Position numbers and translations under genes: made by a program. From NCBI RefSeq assembly GCF_000296405.1, contig NZ_JH815194.1:389954-426942 (forward strand): a stretch of DNA of 36,989 nucleotides. Direction: 5' to 3'. The notes beneath the pieces are model-generated. The model saw only the letters and a list, made by a program, of their open reading frames with translations, had not been told where the DNA came from and did no database searches. Positions 1 to 7,636 of the stretch are shown here, piece by piece (position 1 is the first letter of the stretch; every line of letters starts with the position of its first letter). The DNA is from Corynebacterium otitidis ATCC 51513 (GTDB taxonomy: Bacteria; Actinomycetota; Actinomycetes; Mycobacteriales; Mycobacteriaceae).

Positions 1-162
1 GCCCGCCTGCCGGGCCAGCTCGCCCGCGACAAGCGCCTCGGCCCCGGCCAGCCCGCCCGCGGCGCGCACGAGCCGAGCCACCCCGTCCCGCGCGCCGGCG
101 GCGGCCTGGTTGTCGGTGTCGACCCAGGACCGGGCCTCCCGGAGCGCCCGCGATTCCGCCAT
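1..162 (-). CDS. N-terminal fragment of an unrecognised protein (runs off the window)
   Basis: A minus-strand frame opens with ATG at 162 and stays open for 54 codons to the window edge. The start is preceded by a purine-rich AGAGGAAAGG about 11 bases upstream, a credible ribosome binding site. Codons are strongly GC-ending, as in the neighbouring real genes. The visible protein begins MAESRALREARSW and is Ala/Arg/Gly-rich and apparently helical, with no motif I recognise. It is divergent from trmB across a 177-base gap. In C. glutamicum a hypothetical gene and pck lie on this side of trmB, but this N-terminus does not look like PEP carboxykinase. The function is unknown. Confidence 0.45.
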   Translation of the reverse strand, partial: MAESRALREARSWVDTDNQAAAGARDGVARLVRAAGGLAGAEALVAGELARQAG

Positions 163-339
163 GCCTCGCGCCGCCTTTCCTCTTTATCTGTCGTTATCTC
201 TCGCCGATCGCCCGCCGCCCCGCGGCCGTCGCGCGCGGCGTGCACCCCGGTTGGACTGCCGGGCCGGCGCCTCCGGTTCCCGGCTCCCGCCGGCGGGGGA
301 GATTGAGCTTTCCCGACGCAGCGGCGAGAATGTCTCCCG

Positions 340-1113
340 ATGACTAAGGACTCTCTCGACCGCGGCGTCGGGGAGCTGCCCGCCGGGCGGCCCCCGCAGA
401 CGGTCGTCGACGACGGCCGCGACTGGCCGCGGCTCGGCTCGGTGACGTTCCGCCGCGGCGCGCTCACCGAGAACCAGGAGCGCACCTTCAACCGGCGCTG
501 GCCCGAGCTCGGCCGCGTCCTCACCGGCGAGGAGACCGAGCCGATCGACATCGATGAGTGGTTCGGGCGCTCCGGGCACCCCACCGTCCTCGAGATCGGC
601 TCCGGGACGGGCACCTCGACCGCGGCGATGGCTCCCCTCGAGTCGGACGTCAACGTCATCGCCGTGGAGCTCTACAAGCCGGGGCTCGCGAAACTCGTCG
701 GCCAGATCGACCGGGCCGGCATCGACAACATCCGGCTCGTCCGCGGCGACGGCGTCGAGGTCCTCCACCGGCTCATTCGGCCCGGCAGCCTCGCCGGGGT
801 GCGGATCTTCTTCCCTGACCCCTGGCCGAAGGCCCGCCACCACAAGCGCCGCATCCTCCAGTCCGGCCCGCTGCACCTCATCGCCGACCGGCTCGCCGAG
901 GGCGGGGTGCTCCACGTCGCGACCGACCACGCCGGCTACGCCGAGTGGATCGACGAGCTCGTCGACGTCGAGCCGGCGTTGACCTACCGCGGCTGGCCGT
1001 GGCCGGGCTGCCCGATCCTTACCGACCGGCAGCTGGAGACGAAGTTTGAGAACCGCGGGCTCGGCCTCGACCACGAGATCCGCGAGTACCTGTGGGAGAA
1101 GACCCGCCCGTAG
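340..1113 (+). CDS. trmB: tRNA (guanine-N7-)-methyltransferase TrmB
   Basis: This enzyme transfers a methyl group from S-adenosylmethionine to N7 of G46 in the tRNA variable loop, in the cytoplasm. The 257-residue protein has the Rossmann SAM-binding motif LEIGSGTG at residues 84-91. It also has the family signature FFPDPWPK at 157-164 followed by a basic run (RHHKRR), and the C-terminal substrate region with TKFENRG. The length is normal with a short N-terminal extension. The ATG has no convincing Shine-Dalgarno. A weak GAGAAT box 8 bases before it would fit the leaderless pattern seen elsewhere in this window. In C. glutamicum a NYN-domain gene separates trmB from the mycolate flippase gene. 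Here there are only 95 bases, holding a hairpin. Confidence 0.95.
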   Translation: MTKDSLDRGVGELPAGRPPQTVVDDGRDWPRLGSVTFRRGALTENQERTFNRRWPELGRVLTGEETEPIDIDEWFGRSGHPTVLEIGSGTGTSTAAMAPLESDVNVIAVELYKPGLAKLVGQIDRAGIDNIRLVRGDGVEVLHRLIRPGSLAGVRIFFPDPWPKARHHKRRILQSGPLHLIADRLAEGGVLHVATDHAGYAEWIDELVDVEPALTYRGWPWPGCPILTDRQLETKFENRGLGLDHEIREYLWEKTRP

Positions 1114-1145
1114 ATTGACGCTAAGGACGTAACTTAAGAAATATA

Positions 1146-1183
1146 AGGTCCCGCCCTCGCGCGGGCGGCCCGGGCCGGGACCT
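1146..1183 (+). terminator. Stem-loop between trmB and the MMPL-like gene
   Basis: AGGTCCCG at 1146-1153 pairs with CGGGACCT at 1176-1183, and an inner CCGCCC/GGGCGG stem lies between them. There is no T-run afterwards, so it could end trmB transcription inefficiently or act in the leader of the next gene. Confidence 0.35.
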
Positions 1184-1208
1184 CGAACAGCCAAGGAGCG
1201 AGCGCGAG

Positions 1209-2774
1209 ATGATGGACCTGTGGGGAGAGACCTCCCATCGCAACCGGTGGCTGATCGTCCCCATCCTCGTCGCGCTCGTCGCCCTGCTGTTCTTCTGCTT
1301 CGGCCGCGGCCACGCCCTAAGCCCGCTGCCGGCCGCCGCGGTGATCACCCTCGCGGCGCTCGCCGGGCTCATCGTCCTCGGCTCCGCGGCCGCCGCGCTC
1401 GTCCCCGCCGCCGCCGGCGTCCTCGGCGCGGGCACCGCCGCCGGGGTGCTCGGCGCGACGCGCTCCGCGAACTCTCCCGACAACCTCGACGACATGCTCG
1501 CCGGGGTTCTCGGCCTTGGCCTCGCCGCCGGCTTCGCGACGGTCATCGCCGCGCGCTTCCGGCTCGACATCGGCCGCGGCACCCCGCCCGCCCGCGCAGT
1601 GGCCACCGCCACCGCCTCGAGCGGCACGACCGTGCTGCTCGCCGGCGCGGCCGTCGCGCTCTCCGCCGTGGGGCTCGCGATCGTGCCCGAGGACGCCGTG
1701 CGATCCACGGCGTTCGGCGCGTTAGTCGGCGCCGCCTCCGCCGTCGCCGTCGCCGTGCTCGTCGTGCCCGCGCTCCTCGCGCTCCTCGGGGAGCGCATCG
1801 ACGCCGGGGCGATCAGCCGCGCGCCGCTCGGCCACATCCGGCTGCGCTCCTCGGTGTGGTGGCGGCTGCCCGCCTGGGCGATGCGACAGCCCTGGATCGC
1901 AGCCACCGGCGGGGTTGTCGTCGTGCTGCTCGCCGCCGTGCCGGCCGTCGCGCTGCCCCCCGCCACCCCGCTGCCCGAGCGCATCCCGCTGCTCGGGCTG
2001 TTCCTGCTTGTGGCCTCCTACCTGCCGCTGTGCCTCGCGCTCGGCTCGATGGTGCTGCCCATCAAGGCGGTCGTGCTCGCCGCGCTCGGCGCGGAGGCCA
2101 CCGTCGGCCTCGTCGCGCTCGCGCCGACGACGCCCACGGCGAGCACGCTCGTCGTCCTCACCGTCACCGCCTTCGGGCTGCTGCTCGCCGGCGACGTCAT
2201 CACCCTGCACCGCATCCGCAAGGCGCACGCCGCGGGCGCCGACACCGACGGCGCGATCCTCACCGGCACGGCGCGCAGCGCCCCGCTCGCCGCGGCCCTC
2301 GAGCTCGTGCTCGCCGCCGCGGCCATCGCGTGGGCGCTTAGCCCCGATTCGGGCTCCACGACGCTGGGCCTCGGGCTGGCCGCGGCGATGCTCGTCGACT
2401 CGCTCGCGCTGCGGCCCGTCCTCGGGCCCGCCGCCATGTTCCTGCTGCGCTCCGACAACTGGTGGGCGCCCGCCTGGCTGCGCGCCACCTACCGCGCGCT
2501 GCGCGCCGTGGTCACCTCCGGACGCGCGGCCCGCCGCATCGCGCCCGGTAGGCCCGAGGCAGGGCCTCGGGTCGCGCCGCGGCGCAGCGCCGACGAGCCC
2601 GTCGAGCAGGCGAGCCTCCGCCCGCTCGAGGAGGCGACCCGCCGCGGCCGCGCCGCGACCGACGGCTCGGGGCTGGTGCGCGCCACGGAGCTCGCCGCGC
2701 GCTACGCTCCCCGCCCCGAGCCCGCCCAGGCGCCGCCGAGGCGCCCGCGCAGCCACCGCCGGAGGAGGCGGTAG
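1209..2774 (+). CDS. Reduced MMPL-family membrane protein lacking both porter domains and the proton-relay Asp-Tyr pairs
   Basis: AAGGAG lies 10 bases before the ATG. The 521-residue protein aligns with the membrane core of MmpL3/CmpL1-type trehalose monomycolate flippases. The stretch at 101-198 (LGLGL...RFR...LLGERID) matches TM4-TM6. The stretch at 321-425 (HRIR, LGLGLAAAMLVDS, DNWWAPAWL) matches TM10-TM12. The two periplasmic porter domains that normally follow TM1 and TM7 are missing: TM7 (about 227-250) runs almost straight into TM8/TM9. Active homologues are about 750-1000 residues. The TM4 Asp-Tyr pair is Gly108-Phe109 and the TM10 pair is Ala327-Gly328, so proton-driven transport is not expected. 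The C-terminus is a cytoplasmic Arg/Pro-rich tail. It occupies the trmB-linked flippase position of Corynebacterium. It is probably a relic or a protein with a changed, non-transport role. Confidence 0.8.
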   Translation: MMDLWGETSHRNRWLIVPILVALVALLFFCFGRGHALSPLPAAAVITLAALAGLIVLGSAAAALVPAAAGVLGAGTAAGVLGATRSANSPDNLDDMLAGVLGLGLAAGFATVIAARFRLDIGRGTPPARAVATATASSGTTVLLAGAAVALSAVGLAIVPEDAVRSTAFGALVGAASAVAVAVLVVPALLALLGERIDAGAISRAPLGHIRLRSSVWWRLPAWAMRQPWIAATGGVVVVLLAAVPAVALPPATPLPERIPLLGLFLLVASYLPLCLALGSMVLPIKAVVLAALGAEATVGLVALAPTTPTASTLVVLTVTAFGLLLAGDVITLHRIRKAHAAGADTDGAILTGTARSAPLAAALELVLAAAAIAWALSPDSGSTTLGLGLAAAMLVDSLALRPVLGPAAMFLLRSDNWWAPAWLRATYRALRAVVTSGRAARRIAPGRPEAGPRVAPRRSADEPVEQASLRPLEEATRRGRAATDGSGLVRATELAARYAPRPEPAQAPPRRPRSHRRRRR

Positions 2775-2842
2775 CCATCCTCTCCCGCCTCGTCGCCAAG
2801 GCCCGCCGCGCGTGGGCTAACCCGTGGTCCCGACTCGCCGTC

Positions 2843-3862
2843 GTGCTCGCCGTCGTGGGCATCCTCGCTCTGCTCGCGTGGCGCCACACCGACCTCATCG
2901 CCGACGGCTTCGAGGCGCTGCGCGGCGCGAGCCCCCAGGCCGTGGCCCTCGCGATTGGGGCGATGGCGCTCGTCATGGCGAGCCAGGCCGAGGTCATGGT
3001 CGTGCTCCTGCGCGCCGCGGGCGTGCCCACGCGGCGCAGCTCGGCGAACGTGCTGGGCCTCGCTGCGAACGCGTTCTCCAACTCGCTTCCCGGCGGCCCG
3101 GCGATCTCCGCGGCGTTCATCTTCCGCGAGCAGATGCGCTGGGGCGCCACGACGGTGGTGGCGGGCTGGTACCTCGTCGTCTCCGGCATCCTCGCCGGAA
3201 TCGCCATGGCCTTCTTCGGGCTCGCCGCGCTGCTCTTCGTCAACGTCGACGGCCTCCACCCCGTCTCCCTGGGTCTCTCGCTCGCGGGCGGCGCCGCCGT
3301 CATCGCGGCGCTCATGTGGGCCGGGCGCAACACGCAGGCCATCGGCGGGATCCTCCACCGCGCCGTGCGGGCCTTCAACCGGCTCTGCCGCGCCCCCGAG
3401 GACCGCTTCTCGGAGCAGGTCGAGGCGATCGCCCGCCAGCTGCGCGCGGTCGCCGTCTCCCCGTGGCGGCTGCTCCTCGCGTTCTTCTGGTCGGCCGCGA
3501 ACTGGGCCTTCGAGCTCGCGTGCCTCACCCTGTGCATCTACGCCGTCGGCGGGGAACCGGACCTCGCGGGCGTGGCGCTGAGCTTCGTCATCGCCAAGCT
3601 CGTCGCCAAGGCCCAGATCACCCCGGGCGGGCTCGGCCCCGTCGACATCGCACTCACCTCGGCGCTCGTGCCGCTCGCGTCGATCCCCTCCGGCCAGGCC
3701 GTCGCCGCGATCATCGTGTTCCGGCTGATAAACTTCGGCCTGACCACGCTCGTCGGCTGGCTGGCGTTTCTCTGGTCGTGGGTGGTCTCCCGGCGCCTTC
3801 GCCGCGCACCCGTCGCGGCGGCGCCCGGCGGCTCCCCCGCCCGCCGCGCCGACGGCCCCTAG
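2843..3862 (+). CDS. YbhN/UPF0104 (lysylphosphatidylglycerol synthase TM-region) integral membrane protein
   Basis: This is a polytopic membrane protein of about 339 residues with eight or so hydrophobic segments. Family hallmarks are the early NAFSNSLPGGPAISAAF block and the late ITPGGLGPVDIAL block. Members of this TIGR00374/YbhN family include flippase-like domains for lipid-linked substrates; the exact substrate is unknown here. The start is uncertain. The GTG at 2843 lies inside what looks like the first hydrophobic segment and has no Shine-Dalgarno. The same frame is open upstream, reading EEAVAILSRLVAKARRAW across the end of the MMPL-like gene, with no ATG or GTG. Translational coupling to, or fusion with, the upstream protein is therefore possible. 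Confidence 0.8.
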   Translation: MLAVVGILALLAWRHTDLIADGFEALRGASPQAVALAIGAMALVMASQAEVMVVLLRAAGVPTRRSSANVLGLAANAFSNSLPGGPAISAAFIFREQMRWGATTVVAGWYLVVSGILAGIAMAFFGLAALLFVNVDGLHPVSLGLSLAGGAAVIAALMWAGRNTQAIGGILHRAVRAFNRLCRAPEDRFSEQVEAIARQLRAVAVSPWRLLLAFFWSAANWAFELACLTLCIYAVGGEPDLAGVALSFVIAKLVAKAQITPGGLGPVDIALTSALVPLASIPSGQAVAAIIVFRLINFGLTTLVGWLAFLWSWVVSRRLRRAPVAAAPGGSPARRADGP

Positions 3863-3944
3863 TCGATTTCGCACCATCTTTGAGCGCCGTTCGTCCCGCG
3901 GGGCCGCGGCAGCGCGACACCCGGCCCCGCGCGAGGAGGCAGAC

Positions 3945-4424
3945 ATGGACACCGCGCAGCGCGACGAGGCCGCGGCGAGCACCGGGGGCGCGCCGCGGGC
4001 CAGGCGGATCCCCACCCTCGTGACCGCGGGGCTCGACGCGGCGGCGCTGGCGCTCTTCGCGCTCGCCGCGCGAATCGCCCACAACAGCCCCGACACACCG
4101 CTGACCTTCGGCTCGTGGGCCGCGACGCTCATGCCGTTCCTCATCGGGCTCGCGCTGGGCTGGGCGATCCTCGCCGCCGGCGCCGCCCGCCGCGAGCACG
4201 CCGACGGGCGCGGCTCGCTCGGGGCGCTCGCCGCGCCGCTGAACCCGGGCGGGCTGACGATCTGGCTGTCGACCTCGGTCGTGGGGCTTCTGGTGTGGAG
4301 CCTCATACACAACCGGATCCCGCACTGGTCCTTCCCCGTCGTCGCGACCCTCATGTGCGCGGTGTTGTTCCTCGGGTGGCGCGGCGTCGTCGCGGCCGCC
4401 CGGCGGTTCGCCCGCCGGGGCTAG
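3945..4424 (+). CDS. DUF3054 membrane protein
   Basis: A 159-residue protein with four predicted membrane helices (about residues 28-45, 57-80, 100-120, 128-148) in the pattern of DUF3054. Matching features are the DAAALALFALAARIAH opening, a second helix ending in GWAIL, and the VVATLM...LFLGWR end. Shine-Dalgarno GAGGAGG sits 6-7 bases before the ATG. The function of the family is not known. It lies 82 bases after the UPF0104 gene on the same strand and converges on the small lipoprotein gene. In C. glutamicum the accD3-pks13-fadD32 mycolate condensation genes follow at about this point; none are present here. Confidence 0.8.
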   Translation: MDTAQRDEAAASTGGAPRARRIPTLVTAGLDAAALALFALAARIAHNSPDTPLTFGSWAATLMPFLIGLALGWAILAAGAARREHADGRGSLGALAAPLNPGGLTIWLSTSVVGLLVWSLIHNRIPHWSFPVVATLMCAVLFLGWRGVVAAARRFARRG

Positions 4425-4432
4425 CCCGGGGA

Positions 4433-4463
4433 GCCGGCGCCTCCGGCGGGCGGCGGATCTTTT
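4433..4463 (+). terminator. Possible terminator after the DUF3054 gene
   Basis: GCCGG at 4433-4437 pairs with CCGGC at 4443-4447, and ATCTTTT follows about ten bases later. The short stem and its gap from the T-run keep confidence low. It lies between convergent genes. Confidence 0.3.
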
Positions 4464-4923
4464 AGCCCTCGGCGTCGGCCTCGCCGCCGTCGCCTGAGGC
4501 GCAGAGGTGCTGCTCGGCGGCGTCGGCGAGCGCCGCGGCGATCTCCTCGGGGTCGGCGTCGCCGCCGCCGGCGTGCACGGCGATGAGCCCGGCGGCCGCG
4601 CGGACGGCGGCGTCGTCGCCCGCGCACGAGGCGTGCGCCGCGGCGGCGATCTCCGCGGCGAGGGGCTTCGTGTCCACGCCGAGGTCCTCGATCTCGGCGA
4701 CGACGTCGGCCTCCTCGCTGCTTAAGGGAGAGCCGGGCTCCTCGGGGCGCTCGACGGCGTGGGCGGCGGCCTCCTCCCCGCCGGGGGTGGACGTGGTCGT
4801 CGCCTCGGCGGGCGCGCCGCCGCCGGGCTCGCGCTCCTCGACAGTGACGGTGGTGCAGGATGCTGCGAGCGCCGCCAGCGCGGCGGCGGCCGCCGCTCCC
4901 GCGAGACGTCGCGTCGTGGCCAT
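4462..4923 (-). CDS. Small secreted lipoprotein, DUF732-like
   Basis: A 153-residue protein with a lipoprotein signal. There is an Arg pair at 5-6, an Ala/Leu-rich core, and the lipobox LAASC with Cys23 as the lipidation site. A low-complexity Pro/Glu/Thr linker follows. The C-terminal 80 residues resemble DUF732, a small helical secreted domain of mycolate actinobacteria, with two Cys (in HASCAG and QHLCAS) placed to form the expected disulfide. Only 7 bases separate its ATG from the stop of the upstream mycolyltransferase-like gene, so the two are probably co-transcribed. Its role is unknown. The DUF732 assignment rests on pattern only. Confidence 0.7.
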   Translation of the reverse strand: MATTRRLAGAAAAAALAALAASCTTVTVEEREPGGGAPAEATTTSTPGGEEAAAHAVERPEEPGSPLSSEEADVVAEIEDLGVDTKPLAAEIAAAAHASCAGDDAAVRAAAGLIAVHAGGGDADPEEIAAALADAAEQHLCASGDGGEADAEG

Positions 4924-4930
4924 GCCTTAC

Positions 4931-6577
4931 CTACTCCCCCTCCGTCGTGTCGTCCGCGCGGACCTCGCCGTCGGCGAAGCTCTGCCCGCCGTCCTCGGCG
5001 GGACCCTCGGGCAGGCCGAGCTCGGCCGCACCGCCGCGCTCGTCGTAGGCGGCGAGGATGGGTCGCGGGACGGCGTAGAAGCCGCTCTTTTTCGAGCCGA
5101 TGATCGCGCCGCCGGCGAAGTCCTGGCGGATCGCCTCGTCCTCGCCCCACTCGGCTGGCGGGGTGGGCTTGTCGTCCCCGTCGACGGGCAGGGCGGGCCC
5201 GGTCGGCAGGCCGAGCGAGCCCGCTGGCCCGCCGGCCTGGCGGTAGGCGCCGGCGAGCGGCTCGAGGACGATGCCGGCCTCCCCCTCCTCGGGGGTGAGG
5301 ACGAGCCCGCCGACCGCCTGGGTGACGGTGATCTCGGTGCCGTCGCGCTCGACGGTGTAGCTCGGCGCGAGGCAGCCGCTCAGCGCCGCGGAGCCCTCGA
5401 TGAGCGCGCGGGCCCGCGGCGTGGCCCGGCACGCCTCCCGCTCCTCGCCGTCGAGGTCGAGGGAGGCGGCGATCGGCGCCCACGCGCGCGACAGCTCGAG
5501 CTGCCAGAACTCCCAGGCCCGCAAGCCCGCGGCGGGGAACTCGCCGATCGGCTCGCCGCCGGCCTCCTCGAGGGAGCGGACAAACCCCCGGCTGGAGAGC
5601 CCCGCGGCCGCCTCTAAGCCGGCGACGTCCTCGCCCGCGGGACGCCTGGCGGGCGAGCCGCCCTCGCGGGACTCCGGCAGGCCCGTACCCGCGGAGACGT
5701 ACACGTCGAGCCCGGTAAGCCCGGGGATCAACCGCATGGGGTTGTTGGCCTGCCAGTGCTCGTCGCCGGGGGAGCCCCACAGCTCCTCGAGGTCCGGCTC
5801 GAGCTCCTCGTCGAGCAGCCCGGGCACGCCGGGGGCCTCGGTGTCGAGCACCCCGGAGAGCGAACCTGCGAAGGAGAAGAGGTCGGGCTCCGCACCCGCG
5901 AGGCTCAACGCCGCGGCCCCGCCGCTACCCGCGCCGACGACGGCGCGCGTCCCGTTGGACCGTAGGTACGCCCGGGTGATGCCGGGCAGCTCGTCGGCGA
6001 GCAGCTGGCGCCAGCGGCCCTCCCCGTCGGGGGCGGCGGGCGCGTCGGCCCAGTCGGAGTAGGCGGAGCGCTGCCCGCCGAGCGGGAGCACGGTGAGGAC
6101 GTTCTTGTCGGCCATGAAGCGCGCGAGGTTCGTGCGCCTCAGCCAGCCGGAGCCCTTCTCGGTGGCGGCGTCGTCGAGGAGCCACAGCTCGGGGAAGGTG
6201 TGCTCGGGCTCGGCGTAGAAGTCCCGAGGCAGGAGGACGGCGACCTCGATGCCGGAGGCGGGCATCGCCGCGGAGCGCAGCGTGAGGCGCAACTCGTTGC
6301 CGGTGCGGTACTCGACGTTCTCCACGCTCACCCCGTCGGGCAGCGCGGCCGCGGCCTCCCTATCAACGCGCATCGCTTCCCCGCCGGGCCCCTCGCCGCC
6401 CTGGTCGCCGCCGCCGGGGCGGGGCGAGGGCTGCGGGCCCGAGCTCGGCGCCGGGCTCTCGCTCGGGGCGCCGGACGGCTGCGCGAGCACGACCCCGGGC
6501 AGCGCCGCGGCCGCGGCGAGCGCGCCCGCGAGAGCGACTATCGCGAGCCTGCGGACTCGGGGCTGGGGTGCGGCCAT
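4931..6577 (-). CDS. Mycolyltransferase-like secreted pseudoenzyme with LGFP repeats
   Basis: A 548-residue protein with a signal peptide (about 1-32), a Ser/Pro/Gly linker, an Ag85/corynomycolyltransferase (esterase D) fold at about 85-375, and two C-terminal LGFP cell-wall repeats at about 435-530. The fold aligns well with MytA-type enzymes (LLPRDFYAEPEHTFP, RSNGTRAVVG, GSLSGVLDT, WEFWQLELSRAW). However, the nucleophile motif GLSMGG is GAGSGG, so the catalytic Ser is Gly217. The catalytic His of VHSW is Arg353 in GLRAW. The acidic residue Glu322 (GLE) is kept. The Arg of the trehalose-binding LDGLR motif is also lost. It should not transfer mycolates. The LGFP repeats could still bind arabinogalactan. 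ATG 6577 is chosen over GTG 6601 because of the signal peptide and the promoter just before it. Confidence 0.9.
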   Translation of the reverse strand: MAAPQPRVRRLAIVALAGALAAAAALPGVVLAQPSGAPSESPAPSSGPQPSPRPGGGDQGGEGPGGEAMRVDREAAAALPDGVSVENVEYRTGNELRLTLRSAAMPASGIEVAVLLPRDFYAEPEHTFPELWLLDDAATEKGSGWLRRTNLARFMADKNVLTVLPLGGQRSAYSDWADAPAAPDGEGRWRQLLADELPGITRAYLRSNGTRAVVGAGSGGAAALSLAGAEPDLFSFAGSLSGVLDTEAPGVPGLLDEELEPDLEELWGSPGDEHWQANNPMRLIPGLTGLDVYVSAGTGLPESREGGSPARRPAGEDVAGLEAAAGLSSRGFVRSLEEAGGEPIGEFPAAGLRAWEFWQLELSRAWAPIAASLDLDGEEREACRATPRARALIEGSAALSGCLAPSYTVERDGTEITVTQAVGGLVLTPEEGEAGIVLEPLAGAYRQAGGPAGSLGLPTGPALPVDGDDKPTPPAEWGEDEAIRQDFAGGAIIGSKKSGFYAVPRPILAAYDERGGAAELGLPEGPAEDGGQSFADGEVRADDTTEGE

Positions 6578-6585
6578 GGCCCGAT

Positions 6586-6591
6586 AGTCTA
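6586..6591 (-). promoter_or_regulatory. -10 box for the mycolyltransferase-like gene, leaderless type
   Basis: On the minus strand TAGACT ends 8 bases before ATG 6577, so the predicted transcription start falls at the start codon. No Shine-Dalgarno is present. Confidence 0.5.
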
Positions 6592-6607
6592 GCCTCGCCA
6601 CGGGCGG

Positions 6608-7636
6608 CTAGCCCAGCACCGCGGGCACGATGTACGCCGCGAGCGCGACGCACGCGAGCCACGCGACGGCGAGCAGCTGGAGCACCCGGTCCTCGAGCGC
6701 GAGCTCGTCCGGGGCGTCCGCGTCGCCGCGGTCGATGTCGGCCTGGTAGCGCAGGATCGCGACGGTGAACGGCACCATGGAGATCTGGTACCAGCCCCCG
6801 GCGGGGCTGGGGGCCTGGCCGGCCATCTCGAAGCCCCACAGCGCGTAGCACAGCACGACCGCGGTGGCGGCCAGGGTGCACACGAAGCGCAGGTAGGTCT
6901 CCGTGTAGCCCTTGAGCGAGCGCCTCACCGTCGCGCCGGTGCGCTGCGAGAGCTTGAGCTCCGAATAGCGCTTGCCCGCCGCCATGAACAGCGAGCCAAA
7001 CGCCGCGACGAGCAGGAACCACTGCGACAGCTCGATGCCGGCGGCCACGCCGCCGGCCATGGCGCGCAGCATGAAGCCCGAGGACACCAGCGCGATGTCG
7101 ACGACGGCCATGTGCTTCAGCCCGTAGCAGTAGCCCAGCTGCAGGGCGATGTAGATGCCCACGACGAGCGCGAGCCCCAGGCCCGACGGCGCGAGCAGGG
7201 AGACCCCCAGCGCCGCGACGACGAGCACCACCGCGAGGCCGTAGGCGAGCCCGATGGGCAGCATGCCCGAGGCGATCGGCCGGAAGCGCTTGGTGGGGTG
7301 CTCCCGGTCGGCCTCGACGTCGCGGGCGTCGTTGATGAGGTAGATCGACGAGGCCGCGAGGCAGAACGCGACGAACGCGATCGCCACCGAAAGGAGCGTC
7401 TCGGCGCTGAGCAGCGTCTGCGCGCCCGCGGCGAGCGGCGCCGCGACGACGAGGACGTTCTTCACCCACTGCTTGGGGCGCAGCCCCTTGAGCACCGCGT
7501 CGGGGAGGTTGCGCGGCGGGCGGCGCTTCTTTGTGGTGTCGATGCCCTCGGTGTGGGGCTCGGAGTCGAGGACGTTCTGGTCGCCGAGGATCGCCTCGTG
7601 GCGGCCGCCGTGGTGGGCGGAGCTATCGCTCGTCAC
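6608..7636 (-). CDS. ubiA: Decaprenyl-phosphate phosphoribosyltransferase (DPPR synthase)
   Basis: A polytopic UbiA-superfamily prenyltransferase of 342 residues. It joins decaprenyl phosphate to phosphoribosyl pyrophosphate in the first committed step to decaprenylphosphoryl-arabinose, the arabinose donor for arabinogalactan. It has the metal/PRPP motif NDARDVEADREHP (NDxxDxxxD type), followed by KRFRPIASG, the KQWVKN entry motif, and the second conserved loop around YCYGLKHM and GKRYSELK. About nine membrane helices are visible. The GTG start overlaps the end of the PAP2 gene by 14 bases. In C. glutamicum aftB lies directly downstream; here the mycolyltransferase-like gene starts only 30 bases later. 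All visible catalytic residues are intact, so arabinan precursor synthesis is probably retained. Confidence 0.94.
   Translation of the reverse strand: MTSDSSAHHGGRHEAILGDQNVLDSEPHTEGIDTTKKRRPPRNLPDAVLKGLRPKQWVKNVLVVAAPLAAGAQTLLSAETLLSVAIAFVAFCLAASSIYLINDARDVEADREHPTKRFRPIASGMLPIGLAYGLAVVLVVAALGVSLLAPSGLGLALVVGIYIALQLGYCYGLKHMAVVDIALVSSGFMLRAMAGGVAAGIELSQWFLLVAAFGSLFMAAGKRYSELKLSQRTGATVRRSLKGYTETYLRFVCTLAATAVVLCYALWGFEMAGQAPSPAGGWYQISMVPFTVAILRYQADIDRGDADAPDELALEDRVLQLLAVAWLACVALAAYIVPAVLG

Noticed and set aside
3067..3076. GAACGCGTTC palindrome as an operator
   Set aside because: It lies inside the UPF0104 coding sequence and encodes part of the conserved ANAFSNS block. It shows the decamer can arise by chance.
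4583..5617. 344-codon plus-strand frame over the lipoprotein and mycolyltransferase-like genes
   Set aside because: Low-complexity Ala/Ser/Gly composition and antisense to two genes with signal peptides and recognisable domains.
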